Notes: generated from the sequence alone by a model not told the origin. A stretch of 46,720 nucleotides of DNA from an uncultured Akkermansia sp. (GCA_947629715.1 CANRET010000009.1:1-46720); one strand, 5' to 3'. Shown: positions 16,546-24,689, counted from the first letter of the stretch. Translations and numbers: made by a program.

Positions 16546-16574
16546 AGTATGCCACAAGTTAACGCCGTCTGCAA
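16546..16574 (-). promoter_or_regulatory. Promoter of the FHA-lipoprotein operon
   Basis: TTGCAG (16569-16574), a 17 bp spacer and CATACT (16546-16551) on the minus strand. The expected start lies about 12 nt before the ATG at 16527. Confidence 0.5.
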
Positions 16575-16652
16575 GCGCAATATTCAGTTGCTATTCCGTC
16601 CGCATTCAAAGATGCTCATTTCAGCGTTTTGTTGCATCCTTCCCGGCCCTTT

Positions 16653-16691
16653 CGATACAAAAGGCGCGACCGCCGAGCAGGCGATCGCGCC
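16653..16691 (-). terminator. Rho-independent terminator of tRNA-Asp
   Basis: The arms GGCGCGACCGCC (16663-16674) and GGCGATCGCGCC (16680-16691) form a 12 bp stem with one mismatch around a 5 nt loop. On the minus strand the stem is followed by TTTTGTAT. It lies just downstream of tRNA-Asp. Confidence 0.85.
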
Positions 16692-16697
16692 AAATGA

Positions 16698-16772
16698 CGA
16701 AGCGGACGAGGCTTGAACTCGCGACCTCAGCCGTGACAGGGCTGCGCTCTAACCAAACTGAGCTACCGCTCC
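16698..16772 (-). tRNA. tRNA-Asp (anticodon GTC)
   Basis: On the minus strand the acceptor GGAGCGG pairs with CCGCTTC (one G-U). The D-arm is TAGCTCAGTTTGGTTAGAGC, the anticodon loop CTGTCAC sits in stem CAGCC/GGCTG, and the T-loop is TTCAAGC. The discriminator is G, as expected for tRNA-Asp. CCA is not encoded. Confidence 0.93.
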
Positions 16773-16803
16773 ATCCACACCGCGTTGCCGCAGGTGCCGG
16801 GGC

Positions 16804-16832
16804 ATTTTATCGGTATCCTTGCCGCTTGGCAA
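16804..16832 (-). promoter_or_regulatory. Promoter of tRNA-Asp
   Basis: TTGCCA (16827-16832), a 17 bp spacer and TAAAAT (16804-16809) on the minus strand, about 25 nt from the expected start to the mature tRNA 5' end. Confidence 0.6.
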
Positions 16833-16928
16833 GCTTTTTTTGCATTTTTTTTGCAATTCAGACATGCCGCATTCAAAAATTACAGATATACCGAACTGCG
16901 TATGCGCCAGTGCAGAGGCAGGGGAGAC

Positions 16929-17369
16929 TCAGATGCCGTCGCAGAAAGTAAACTCGCCGTCGGGCGTTCGGGCAAGATCCGCCAGAGAGATTGATGACAG
17001 GTAGTCCCGAACGACGCGTTGCAAACCGCGCCACACGGGTTGTGTGGGGCAGTATTTTTCCATGGGGCAGGGGAATTCTTTCTCGTTGAGACAGCGTACA
17101 GGTTCCAGCTCCCCCTCAGTGGCCTGCAGAATTTCGTACACGGTATAACGCGAGGGAGGTCGGGAAAGCCGGTAGCCACCGGTTTTTCCACGTACGCTCA
17201 CAACGAGTTGTTCCCGCAAAAGCAGCGCAATGATGCTTTCAAGGTATTTGAGGGTGAGATGTTGTTGTTCAGCGACAGCGCGCAGAGAAATCGGCCGAGC
17301 GTCCGGTTGGCTTGCCAGAGCTACCATGACGCGCAAAGCATAGCGACCCTTGGTTGAAACCTTCATCAT
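16929..17369 (-). CDS. Rrf2-family transcriptional regulator (possible Fe-S sensor)
   Basis: 146 residues from ATG 17369; the opening KVSTKGRYALRVMVALA is the Rrf2/IscR consensus. A winged helix-turn-helix occupies about 20-75 (ISLRAVAEQQHLTLKYLESIIALLLREQLVVSVRGKTGGYRL, with the typical GGYRL wing). Three cysteines follow in RCLNEKEFPCPMEKYC, the region that binds an Fe-S cluster or senses thiols in IscR, CymR and NsrR relatives. It lies 81 nt downstream of the aminotransferase on the same strand and may be co-transcribed. Its targets cannot be told; no isc or suf genes are in the window. Confidence 0.85.
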   Translation of the reverse strand: MMKVSTKGRYALRVMVALASQPDARPISLRAVAEQQHLTLKYLESIIALLLREQLVVSVRGKTGGYRLSRPPSRYTVYEILQATEGELEPVRCLNEKEFPCPMEKYCPTQPVWRGLQRVVRDYLSSISLADLARTPDGEFTFCDGI

Positions 17370-17450
17370 AGGGCGGAACAAGAAGAGGAGGGGTTAAGCA
17401 TTGCCGTGCCGCCCCCCGCTCCATCCCAATAAGAGCAGGGAAAGATTTGC

Positions 17451-18617
17451 TCAGAGCTTGCGGCAGAAATCCTCCAGTCTGTCGAGCCCTTCCTTGAGGA
17501 CATCCAACGACGTGCAGTAGGAAATGCGGATGGCGTGGTCATTTCCGAAAGCAACGCCGGGAACGGCAGCTACCTTGTAACGCTCCAGCAGGCGCTCGCA
17601 GAAAGTCATTGAATCCAGACCTGTGGCGCTGATATCCGGGAAGAAGTAGAAGGCGCCGAGCGGCTCGACAATCTTTACCTTGGCCATCTTGGAAAGGCGG
17701 TCGAAAACGTACTGGCGACGGAAGTCATATTCCTCACGCAGGTCGCTGACGAAGGACTGATCGCCAGTGAGCGCCTCAATGGCGCCGTACTGAGCGAAAG
17801 TGGTTGCATTGGAGGCGGTGTGGTCCTGGATGAGACGGATTGTCTTGGCGATTGCGTCCGGTGCGGCGGAGTATCCGAGGCGCCAGCCGGTCATGGCATA
17901 GCTCTTGGAAAATCCGTTGATGGTGATGGTGAGGTCGTAGAGTTCCTGCGAGAGAGAAGCGATGGAGACGTGTTTGGCTTCGCCGTAAATGAGATGCTCG
18001 TAAATTTCATCTGCCAAGATCAAGATGTCCTCATCCACCGCAACTTCGCCGATGGCTCTCAGCTCTTCTTCGCTGTACACCGTGCCGGTCGGGTTATGTG
18101 GGGTGGTCAGAATAATCATCTTAGTGCGGGGAGTCATGGCATTCGAAAACTCCTCAGCTGTGATTTTCCAAGCATTCTCCGCCTTTGTTTCCACGAACAC
18201 GGGTGTGCCGCCGCACAGTTCCACCATCGAGGGATAGCTTACCCAGTAGGGGGAGGGTATAATGACTTCATCTCCCGGGCTGATGGTAGCGCGCAGCGCA
18301 CTGTACACGGCCGGCTTGGCGCCGGAACATACGCAAACTTGATCGGGCGTGTAGCTCAGGTGGTTGTCGCGCTTCAGCTTGTCGGCTATCGCCTGTCGCA
18401 GGGCGGGAAGACCGGCGGATGGCGTGTACTTGGTGTGCCCCTGTTGCAGGGCCGCGATGGCGGCTTGCTTGATATTTTCCGGGGTGTCTTTATCCGGTTC
18501 TCCGCCGGCGAGACCGAATATCTGCTCTCCTTTCGCCTTCATTTCTTTGGCTCGGTTTGTCACGGCCAGCGTAAGCGACGGGCAGAGGGATGCAGCGTAT
18601 GAAGATATGAAGTCCAT
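17451..18617 (-). CDS. PLP-dependent class I/II aminotransferase (aspartate aminotransferase-like)
   Basis: 388 residues of fold type I, subgroup I-gamma. Visible are the N-terminal LAGGEPDKDTPENIKQAA (substrate-binding region), the cofactor-contact segment TTPHNPTGTVYSEEEL, LADEIYEHLIY with the Asp and Tyr that contact the PLP ring, NGFSKSYAMTGWRLGY with the Schiff-base Lys, and ISYCTS with the carboxylate-binding Arg just before it. This group usually transfers the amino group of aspartate to 2-oxoglutarate, sometimes also acting on prephenate. Specificity cannot be fixed by eye. It has its own promoter, carrying a palindrome. Confidence 0.9.
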   Translation of the reverse strand: MDFISSYAASLCPSLTLAVTNRAKEMKAKGEQIFGLAGGEPDKDTPENIKQAAIAALQQGHTKYTPSAGLPALRQAIADKLKRDNHLSYTPDQVCVCSGAKPAVYSALRATISPGDEVIIPSPYWVSYPSMVELCGGTPVFVETKAENAWKITAEEFSNAMTPRTKMIILTTPHNPTGTVYSEEELRAIGEVAVDEDILILADEIYEHLIYGEAKHVSIASLSQELYDLTITINGFSKSYAMTGWRLGYSAAPDAIAKTIRLIQDHTASNATTFAQYGAIEALTGDQSFVSDLREEYDFRRQYVFDRLSKMAKVKIVEPLGAFYFFPDISATGLDSMTFCERLLERYKVAAVPGVAFGNDHAIRISYCTSLDVLKEGLDRLEDFCRKL

Positions 18618-18666
18618 TGCTTAAAAATGATGTGATTGCGTGAGCGCATTGCAACGCGCCGCTGGG

Positions 18667-18695
18667 ATGATACCCCCAATGGGGAATGATTGCAA
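18667..18695 (-). promoter_or_regulatory. Promoter with palindromic operator-like site before the aminotransferase gene
   Basis: TTGCAA (18690-18695), a 17 bp spacer and TATCAT (18667-18672) on the minus strand. The spacer contains the palindrome CCCCAATGGGG (18674-18684), placed where a repressor could block RNA polymerase. The leader would be about 43 nt. Confidence 0.55.
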
Positions 18696-18821
18696 GATTA
18701 AAAGAGAGGTCGGTTTTTATTAAATTGATATATAATAGTCAACGGGAAAATTTAACAAAGACGCAAATGAGGAGAGAAGGGAGCTCTGCTCAAAGGTCAA
18801 CGAGGAGGTTCAGGGAAGACT

Positions 18822-19577
18822 TTACGCAAAAGGCGGGGGAGGAAGCTGCGCCCGTCTGAGTATGTCCAAAATTTGCTCACGAGGTTTATCCGGCCAACAT
18901 TTGTTGGAAAGGGGACTGGCGGGGCTGGGATGCAGAATGCTGCCGAGGGTGAAGGATGCCTCCGGGATGGCCGCTGCCGCAATTTGAAGTTGCTGCAGGG
19001 CGTAGGCGCCCACGCCGATGAGGCATGTGGGACGCAGAGCGCGGATGAGGCGCACGAGGTGGCGTTGGCAGGCGTCGTCGATGCGGGAGACCTGCTCGCG
19101 GGGAAGCTGGGTCGGGGGTATGTTTGCGCCGCTTTCGCTCATCCAGATGAGAGGACAGTAATTGGCTACATAGGCGTGGGCGAAGAAGTTCTCCGCCGTG
19201 CCGTAGAGTTGTTCAAAGAGTCCCCACAGTCGGCGACCGCTCACCTCTGAGCGTGGGCAGGAAAAGCCCTGGATCGGACGCTTGGGGTGAGTTTTTTCGG
19301 GTCGGTTGATGACAGCAGTGATGCCCATCCAGAGCGTGACGGCAGGGATTTCGCCGAAAGGGACGCCGGTCTGAGCCATACCGAAAGGGCCGGGATTCAT
19401 GCCCAAGTAGAACGCCTGTTTGGGACCGGTGGCGAAGCGACGGATGTAGGCCTCATGCCCGGCCCAAGCATAATCAAGCGGGTTGTAGGTGAAGGCTACG
19501 GGAGGGGCGAAACGCAAGGCGCTCATTTCTGCCGACAATTCTCGCGCGGCGGCCAAAACTTCGTCAGTGCAGTTCAT
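18822..19577 (-). CDS. SMUG1-type (family 3) uracil-DNA glycosylase
   Basis: 251 residues. The catalytic segment GMNPGPFGMAQTGVPFGE carries the SMUG1 signature (G(M/I)NPGP in place of the GQDPYH of family 1), and the second motif is HPSPASP, where the His and the intercalating loop lie. The DNA-contact region SCPRSEVSGRRLWGLFEQLYG is also as in SMUG1. The enzyme removes uracil and oxidised pyrimidines such as 5-hydroxymethyluracil from DNA. Bacterial SMUG1 is patchily distributed and has been reported from Verrucomicrobia-like genomes. The start ATG 19577 lies 7 nt after a -10 box, so the mRNA may be leaderless. Confidence 0.88.
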   Translation of the reverse strand: MNCTDEVLAAARELSAEMSALRFAPPVAFTYNPLDYAWAGHEAYIRRFATGPKQAFYLGMNPGPFGMAQTGVPFGEIPAVTLWMGITAVINRPEKTHPKRPIQGFSCPRSEVSGRRLWGLFEQLYGTAENFFAHAYVANYCPLIWMSESGANIPPTQLPREQVSRIDDACQRHLVRLIRALRPTCLIGVGAYALQQLQIAAAAIPEASFTLGSILHPSPASPLSNKCWPDKPREQILDILRRAQLPPPPFA

Positions 19578-19583
19578 GGCGCT

Positions 19584-19613
19584 ATCCTACCACAGGGAGG
19601 ATGAGATGACCAA
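19584..19613 (-). promoter_or_regulatory. Promoter of the SMUG1 gene (leaderless type)
   Basis: TTGGTC (19608-19613), an 18 bp spacer and TAGGAT (19584-19589) on the minus strand, with 6 nt between the -10 box and the ATG. It is divergent from the parA promoter and only a few bases away. Confidence 0.5.
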
Positions 19614-19625
19614 CAAAATATCGGC

Positions 19626-19654
19626 TTGAAAATGGATGGGGGATTGGGTAGAAT
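19626..19654 (+). promoter_or_regulatory. Promoter of parA-comF (leaderless type)
   Basis: TTGAAA (19626-19631), a 17 bp spacer and TAGAAT (19649-19654). The ATG at 19653 lies within the -10 box, which argues for the GTG at 19662 as the real start at or next to the transcript start. Confidence 0.5.
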
Positions 19655-19661
19655 GGCGGGC

Positions 19662-20426
19662 GTGAAGGTCATTGCCATAGCAAATCAGAAAGGGGGAGTG
19701 GGAAAGACGTCCACAGCCGTGAATATGGCAGCCGCTTTGGCGGCGCGCGGCAAGGAGGTGCTGCTTATTGATGTGGATTCTCAGGCTAATGCAACTTCTG
19801 CGCTCGGTTTTTCCGTAGCAGGGGAGCAGAGTCTCTATCAAGCTCTTATTGGCAATTGCCGTTTGGAAGATTTGGTGTTTTCTGCCAATCGTCGCCATCT
19901 TTCCATCGTTCCTTCACATATGGATCTTTCCGGCGTGGAAGTGGAACTCACGCAAAATGGCGAGCACACGTACTGCATGCAGCGCGCTCTTGCCGGCTTG
20001 CGTGAAAACGCAGCATTTGACTACGTTTTTTTGGACACGCCACCGTCGCTTGGCGTGCTGATGACGGCGTCGCTCTGCGCGAGCGACGAGGTTCTTACGC
20101 CCATGCAATGCGAGTTCCTGAGCCTGGAGGGCCTTTCGAAAATTCTCTTTGTCATTGACCAGATACGGGATAGCGGTGTCCAACCCGGCATTATCCATGA
20201 GGGGGTCATTATGACTATGTACAACAATACCAATCTGGCTAACCAGGTCATTGCCCAAGTGCAGGAGAATCTGCCCGATAAGATTTACGAGACCGTGATA
20301 CCGCGTTCGGTCCGGGTGGCGGAGGCCCCGAGTTTCGGGCGCACCGTGTTGGAGCATGATCCGGAGGGGGCGGCTGCGTGGGCGTATAAAAACGCGGCGA
20401 AGGAATTTCTACGGCGGCACCGCTGA
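19662..20426 (+). CDS. parA: ParA/Soj-family ATPase
   Basis: 254 residues from GTG 19662, which gives the canonical opening KVIAIANQKGGVGKTSTAVN. Motifs are the deviant Walker A KGGVGKTS, the DVDSQAN block (A'), Walker B YVFLDTPPSLG, and a C-terminal RVAEAPSFGRTVLEHDPEGAAAWAY segment typical of chromosomal Soj/ParA. ParA forms ATP-dependent gradients on DNA that move ParB-parS complexes or other cargo. No parB follows; comF overlaps the stop by one base (TGATG). In-frame ATGs at 19632 and 19653 lie inside the promoter. Confidence 0.9.
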   Translation: MKVIAIANQKGGVGKTSTAVNMAAALAARGKEVLLIDVDSQANATSALGFSVAGEQSLYQALIGNCRLEDLVFSANRRHLSIVPSHMDLSGVEVELTQNGEHTYCMQRALAGLRENAAFDYVFLDTPPSLGVLMTASLCASDEVLTPMQCEFLSLEGLSKILFVIDQIRDSGVQPGIIHEGVIMTMYNNTNLANQVIAQVQENLPDKIYETVIPRSVRVAEAPSFGRTVLEHDPEGAAAWAYKNAAKEFLRRHR

Positions 20427-21157
20427 TGTTGCGCTGGATTTATCCGAGCCTGTGTGAGCTGTGCCACGAGCCGTGCGAGGGGGAGCTTTGCGAAGCTTGC
20501 ATTGCCAAGCTCCCGGCTGTGCCGCTTCCTATTTGTCTGTACTGCGGCTCGCCTGTGGTCGGCAGCCAGGAGGATCCTATGCGCTGTCCACAATGCCGCG
20601 CCGCATCGCATGATTATGATTTTGCTCGCAGCGCCTATTTGATGAATGATAGCACGCGTCACTTGGTGCATAGTCTCAAATATCGCCATGCCAATTACCT
20701 GGCGCCCATCATGGGAGAGTTGCTCAATCGTCTGTGGGAGGACACGCCGCAACTTATGCAGCCGGGGCGGTACTGCATCGTACCTGTCCCGGCCGCAAGG
20801 GCGCACTTGTTTGCCCGAGGCTATAATCAGGCCGAGGAGATAGCGAGGGCGCTCGGAAAGCTTCGCAAGTTGCCGGTGGCTTGCCCGCTCAAGCGTATCT
20901 CAACTGCGGAAGAAAGCCAGACGCGTCTCTCTGCCGGGGAAAGACGGCTCAATGCCATGCGCTCTTACGCAGTACGGTCTGCTTATGCAAGCGGGAAGCG
21001 TGTCTTGCCGGGCGAGAACGTGGTCCTGGTGGATGATGTGTACACTACCGGCAGTACGGCACGCGCTTGTGCCAAGTTACTGCGCAAATTGCCCGGCGTG
21101 CGTCGGGTCGGCGTACTCACCCTGATCCGTGCTCGCGGGCGGCGCGAGCGAATCTGA
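20426..21157 (+). CDS. comF: ComF-family phosphoribosyltransferase-like protein
   Basis: 243 residues. The N-terminal zinc-finger-like region has paired cysteines (CELCHEPCEGELCEAC, CLYCGS, CPQC). The family core PVPAARAHLFARGYNQAEEIA is followed by the PRPP-binding loop VVLVDDVYTTGSTARAC. ComF proteins act in DNA uptake during natural transformation and are also common in non-competent bacteria. It is translationally coupled to parA, an unusual pairing. It ends 12 nt before the convergent recombinase gene. Confidence 0.9.
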   Translation: MLRWIYPSLCELCHEPCEGELCEACIAKLPAVPLPICLYCGSPVVGSQEDPMRCPQCRAASHDYDFARSAYLMNDSTRHLVHSLKYRHANYLAPIMGELLNRLWEDTPQLMQPGRYCIVPVPAARAHLFARGYNQAEEIARALGKLRKLPVACPLKRISTAEESQTRLSAGERRLNAMRSYAVRSAYASGKRVLPGENVVLVDDVYTTGSTARACAKLLRKLPGVRRVGVLTLIRARGRRERI

Positions 21158-21169
21158 CGCGGCACTGCT

Positions 21170-22099
21170 TCAGTGCATCCTGCCTCGGGGGTGGAAGTTT
21201 TTGTGAAGAGAGACGAGACGCTTCTGCTCCACGTGGGTGTAGATTTGCGTGGTGGCCAAATCGGCGTGGCCGAGCATGTCTTGAATGACGCGCAGATCGG
21301 CGCCGTTTTCCAGCAGGTGTGTCGCAAAAGAATGGCGCAGTATGTGCGGAAATACGTTCTCATTCAATCCCGCCGCTGCCGCACGCGTTTTGATGATTTG
21401 ACGGATGCGTTCGCGCGTGAGCTTGCCTCCGCGCCTCGAGAGGAACACCACGCGCGGATCCGGCTTGTTCTCCTTGAGCAGCAGATGTCGCGCATGTTCA
21501 CGGTAAAAACTCAGAGCTTGTGCAGCGACGCCGCCCAGCGGCACGTAGCGCGTCTTGTCTCCTTTGCCGGTGATGCGCACAAAGCCTTCGTCCCAATCAA
21601 CCTGCTCGGGGCGCAGGGAGACAAGTTCACTGACGCGCAGACCGCTGCCGTAGAGCATCTCGAGAATCGAACGGTCTCTTGCACCGAAAGGCAAATCATG
21701 GAGGTCGATACTTTCCAGGAGAACTCGCACATCTTTTTCGGACAAGGTCTGCGGTATTTGCATGCCTACACGACCGCTTTGCACCAGCGCCGCCGGGTTG
21801 ACGGGCAGAATGCGCTGCGCTGCGAGGTAGCGGAAGAAGATGCGCGCATGCACCATCATGATGCGCGCGCTGGAGGGAGCCAATCCTTCTGAGAGCAGGT
21901 CGTGGTGGTATTCTACCAGTGTGGCGTCATGCACGGCATCCGGGGAGATGTTGCGCTCCTCCAGGTAGTGGCGGAGATGGGTGAGACTCTGCCTCACCGA
22001 GGAGCGGTAGTGGGCGCTCAGGCCGCGTTCTGCCGCAAGATAGAGCAAAAATTGCTCAATCGTACCGCCCAGTTCTTGCAGACTCAGGCTCATTGTCAT
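21170..22099 (-). CDS. Tyrosine recombinase XerC/XerD
   Basis: 309 residues. The N-terminal SAM-like domain (about 10-95) is followed by a catalytic domain with the full active set: Arg in YGSGLRVSELVSL, Lys in ITGKGDKTRYVPL, HILRHSFATHLLENGADLRVIQDMLGH (His-x-x-Arg and second His) and the nucleophile Tyr in TTQIYTHV. Length and lack of an arm-binding domain fit the chromosomal XerC/D that resolves dimers at dif, rather than a phage integrase. GGAG lies 8 nt before ATG 22099, and it follows the DUF486 gene by 7 nt. It lies only 0.5 kb from the island, so a role in island movement cannot be excluded. Confidence 0.9.
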   Translation of the reverse strand: MTMSLSLQELGGTIEQFLLYLAAERGLSAHYRSSVRQSLTHLRHYLEERNISPDAVHDATLVEYHHDLLSEGLAPSSARIMMVHARIFFRYLAAQRILPVNPAALVQSGRVGMQIPQTLSEKDVRVLLESIDLHDLPFGARDRSILEMLYGSGLRVSELVSLRPEQVDWDEGFVRITGKGDKTRYVPLGGVAAQALSFYREHARHLLLKENKPDPRVVFLSRRGGKLTRERIRQIIKTRAAAAGLNENVFPHILRHSFATHLLENGADLRVIQDMLGHADLATTQIYTHVEQKRLVSLHKNFHPRGRMH

Positions 22100-22106
22100 C
22101 TCCGGC

Positions 22107-22475
22107 TTATGCGGTCATTAAGGCCTCCCGGTTGACAAAGAATACGGCAGCCAACAGACAGAGAAAGGCCCAAAGGTAATCCCATTTCCATTGCTCTCCC
22201 ATGTAGAGAATCATGAAGGGAACAAAGACGCTCAGAGTGATCACCTCCTGCATAATCTTGAGCTGCGCCAGCGTCAGCCCCGCTGAGCGTCCGATATGGT
22301 TGGCGGGTATCATCAGGCAGTACTCAAAAAAGGCCAGACCCCAACTCATCATGATGAGTTTCCACATCCCCTGCGATACGCATTCCCCCGGTTTGCGCAG
22401 GAAGCCATACCACGCGAAGGTCATGACGGTGTTGCTCAGGATGAGCAATGATGCAGTGATGATGAGACGCAGCAT
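22107..22475 (-). CDS. DUF486 (DMT-like) four-helix membrane protein
   Basis: 122 residues from ATG 22475. It opens LRLIITASLLILSNTVMTFAWYGFLRKP, where TFAWYG is the DUF486 hallmark. Four hydrophobic segments are visible, with QLKIMQEVITLSVFVPF in the third. The fold is half of a drug/metabolite transporter, so it probably dimerises; the substrate is unknown. The frame is open upstream to 22526, but a promoter (-10 at 22490-22495) fits only the start at 22475. It is the first gene of a pair with the recombinase. Confidence 0.8.
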   Translation of the reverse strand: MLRLIITASLLILSNTVMTFAWYGFLRKPGECVSQGMWKLIMMSWGLAFFEYCLMIPANHIGRSAGLTLAQLKIMQEVITLSVFVPFMILYMGEQWKWDYLWAFLCLLAAVFFVNREALMTA

Positions 22476-22489
22476 GAGGAGCTGCCCCC

Positions 22490-22517
22490 ATCCTACGCTC
22501 ATTGCAGAAAAAGTCAA
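22490..22517 (-). promoter_or_regulatory. Promoter of the DUF486-xer pair
   Basis: TTGACT (22512-22517), a 16 bp spacer and TAGGAT (22490-22495) on the minus strand. The expected start is about 8 nt before the ATG at 22475. Confidence 0.5.
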
Positions 22518-22562
22518 ACAAATCATTCAAATCGCTGCCAACAAGAATCACAACCCGCATTG

Positions 22563-22798
22563 CTTCAAAATAAAGGGCTCATATCAAACGCATGCCACTC
22601 AAAATGAGCAAACAAGCAAGGATAGAGTTGCTTTTTGCGGATTGCCATTCAACTGTTGAGCGCAAGAAATGCTTCTCGGCAAGAAGAAAAAGGGAAGACG
22701 AATGCTGCCGGTTGACTTTTTCTTTTGAGGCGTTACGCTCCTTGCAGGTCTAAATGAGCTGTAGTGCAATTTCATCAGCGAGCAAAAATCCGCGCGGG
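22563..22798. repeat. Left 236-bp direct repeat of the island (copy of the hemW 3' end)
   Basis: The stretch matches 26942-27177 at 231 of 236 positions with no gaps. Bases 22750-22798 duplicate the last 49 bp of hemW including its stop, and the rest duplicates the region downstream of hemW. The match stops abruptly at 22798, exactly where the truncated transposase begins. It behaves like one end of an inserted segment. Confidence 0.95.
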
Positions 22799-23290
22799 CG
22801 TTCGTTTGAGCAAGTCTGTGTACCGTGTGCCGTGAATCGCAGTGGGAAGAGCGTTGCCAAGGTCGCGGAGACCGGCAAGGGTTCTTATGCGGGGCTGGAG
22901 GCGGTGCTGGGTGGGCATATTGCAGAGGATTCTACGGTGTGTGCAGATGGGGCATCGGTGTACAATCGCCTCGCCTCCGAGCATGGACTCAATCGCGTGA
23001 TGGTGGACGCTTATTCTTCCAAGAAGGGATGTTACAGCATCCAGCACGTCAACGCCTATCACGGCGGGGTGAAACGCTTTGTGCGGGAGTTTAACGGCGT
23101 TTCCACGAAGCACCTGAACAACTACCTGCTCTGGTTCAACTTCGCAACGTATGCCAAGGAGACATACACGGAGAAGATGCGGCTTCTGGTGCGTCACATC
23201 ATGACGGCACAAAGCTACACGCGCCGAGTGGATGTCCCCAATCGTCCCGCTATTCCCTACATTTGCCAAGCGGTCAATAAAGTGGCGTAG
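22799..23290 (+). pseudogene. Truncated IS1595-family (ISXO2-like) transposase
   Basis: About 160 residues of the C-terminal part of an ISXO2-like DDE transposase: VCVPCAVNRSGKSVAKV, then ADGASVYNRLASEHG (second catalytic Asp), then NAYHGGVKRFVREFNGVSTKHLNNYLLWFNF (final Glu and the typical HLNNYL..F.F segment). Full proteins are roughly 250-320 residues, so the N-terminal part with the first Asp is missing. The open frame continues upstream only through the direct repeat, where it reads antisense to hemW. The break lies exactly at the repeat junction. No terminal inverted repeats are evident. Confidence 0.8.
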
Positions 23291-23309
23291 AACTTACTTA
23301 AATAACTGC

Positions 23310-23338
23310 TTGATACGTCCAACAAAAAGAGATATAAT
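23310..23338 (+). promoter_or_regulatory. Strong sigma70-like promoter inside the island
   Basis: TTGATA (23310-23315), a 17 bp spacer and TATAAT (23333-23338). It would start a transcript near 23345, about 190 nt before the methyltransferase. The inverted repeat CTATAT/ATATAG (23353-23358, 23387-23392) lies just downstream and could be an operator or leader structure. Confidence 0.6.
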
Positions 23339-23526
23339 ATGGGCGTGTCATACTATATCTAGTTGTGCAACACGTTAATAATCAACATATAGAATCTCAA
23401 CGCTTACCATATACGTCGCAGGTATGGCAGATTCGTTCTGTGGCGAGAATGCGCAAGTGGTTATTTGTGTCCAGAATCAAACACTAAGCTGTAAGGAATC
23501 ATTATTTTCCCCTTTTTATTTTGGTA

Positions 23527-23532
23527 TATAAT
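23527..23532 (+). promoter_or_regulatory. -10 box directly before the methyltransferase gene
   Basis: A perfect TATAAT lies 6 nt before the ATG at 23539; the -35 region is poor. It may give a leaderless methyltransferase mRNA in addition to the longer transcript from 23345. Such double promoters are common in restriction-modification loci, where they time methylation before cutting. Confidence 0.4.
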
Positions 23533-23538
23533 AGAAGC

Positions 23539-24687
23539 ATGTCAGAAACACTTCAAGACACGTTATTTGATTTGGAATCGTATGTTAGGGATGACTATGA
23601 GAACCCGAAATACTTGACGGAGCAAATTATAACTTACATAGGTAACAAGAGGTCGCTGCTTGGTTTCATTGCTAAAGGAATTAATACAGTAAAAAAACGA
23701 CTGAACAAAAATAAGTTGACTTGTTTTGATGTGTTTGCGGGATCAGGTGTGGTTTCTCGAGCACTTAAATCTCATTCAAGCATTTTATACAGTAATGATT
23801 TAGAAGACTATGTTAATGTAATCAACTCCTGCTACCTAGCAAATCGCTCTGAAGTCAATTTTTCTGGATTGACGTACTATTACAAATTACTTCGTACACA
23901 AATTCGCAAGTCGATGGCTCCAGGATTCATTACAGAGATGTATTCTCCAAAGGATGAGGCAAATATCCAACCAGGAGAAAGAGTCTTTTATACCAGGAGA
24001 AATGCGATGTACATCGATACAGCAAGGAGGCTAATAGAAGATGTGCCTCACCATATGAAGAATTTTTTTATTGCTCCTCTTTTGTACGAAGCCTCTGTTC
24101 ATAATAATACATCGGGAGTTTTTAAGGGATTCTACAAAAATAAGGAAGGAATAGGACAATTCGGTGGTACTGGAAGGAATGCCCTCGTCCGTATCCTCGG
24201 GGAAATTGAATTAAAACTTCCCATATTTTCTCGATTTGAGTCAGAATACCATTTGCTGCAAATGAACGCTCGTGATGCTGTGAATGCTGTTCCTGAGATA
24301 GATTTAGCTTATATGGACCCGCCATACAATCAGCATCCATATGGATCCAATTATTTTATGCTTAATCTTATAACTTCATATATTCCTCCTATAAGTTATT
24401 CAAATGTGTCGGGAATACCGAATGATTGGAAGCGATCGGCCTTTAATAAGGCAGCACATGCACAGGAGGAATTGTTTTATGTTATATCTCAGTGCCCAGC
24501 AAAGTTTATTCTCATATCTTATAACTCAGAGGGTTTTGTACAGTATGACTCTTTTATGCGTACTCTGCAAAAATTAGGACAAGTTGACTTTCTCGAGACG
24601 GATTATAATACGTTCCGAGGATGCCGCAATCTGAAAAATAGAGATATACGTGTCAAGGAATACCTTTTTCTTTTAGAGAAGAAATAG
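23539..24687 (+). CDS. DNA adenine-N6 methyltransferase, D12 (alpha) class
   Basis: 382 residues from ATG 23539. Motif order is X-I-IV, as in Dam/D12 enzymes: YIGNKRSLL (33-41), DVFAGSGVVSRAL (64-76, AdoMet binding), then LAYMDPPYNQHPYG with the catalytic DPPY at 260-263. It should modify the adenine of a short site and protect the genome from the endonuclease encoded 2 nt downstream. Base composition is much more AT-rich than the flanking genes, indicating recent transfer. The paired EcoRI-type nuclease is unusual, because the classical EcoRI and RsrI methylases are not of this class. Confidence 0.9.
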   Translation: MSETLQDTLFDLESYVRDDYENPKYLTEQIITYIGNKRSLLGFIAKGINTVKKRLNKNKLTCFDVFAGSGVVSRALKSHSSILYSNDLEDYVNVINSCYLANRSEVNFSGLTYYYKLLRTQIRKSMAPGFITEMYSPKDEANIQPGERVFYTRRNAMYIDTARRLIEDVPHHMKNFFIAPLLYEASVHNNTSGVFKGFYKNKEGIGQFGGTGRNALVRILGEIELKLPIFSRFESEYHLLQMNARDAVNAVPEIDLAYMDPPYNQHPYGSNYFMLNLITSYIPPISYSNVSGIPNDWKRSAFNKAAHAQEELFYVISQCPAKFILISYNSEGFVQYDSFMRTLQKLGQVDFLETDYNTFRGCRNLKNRDIRVKEYLFLLEKK

Positions 24688-24689
24688 CT

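Noticed and set aside
16818..16841. Hairpin CTTGCC/GGCAAG followed by seven T on the + strand, terminator-like
   Set aside because: No + strand transcript ends here. The same bases fit the -35 and spacer of the tRNA-Asp promoter on the minus strand better.
21170..22099. The tyrosine recombinase as the island's own integrase
   Set aside because: It lies outside the direct repeats, is coupled to the DUF486 gene and has XerC/D features; a link remains possible but is not supported.
22563..23290. A complete insertion sequence
   Set aside because: The transposase lacks its N-terminal part, and no inverted repeats or target duplication were found.
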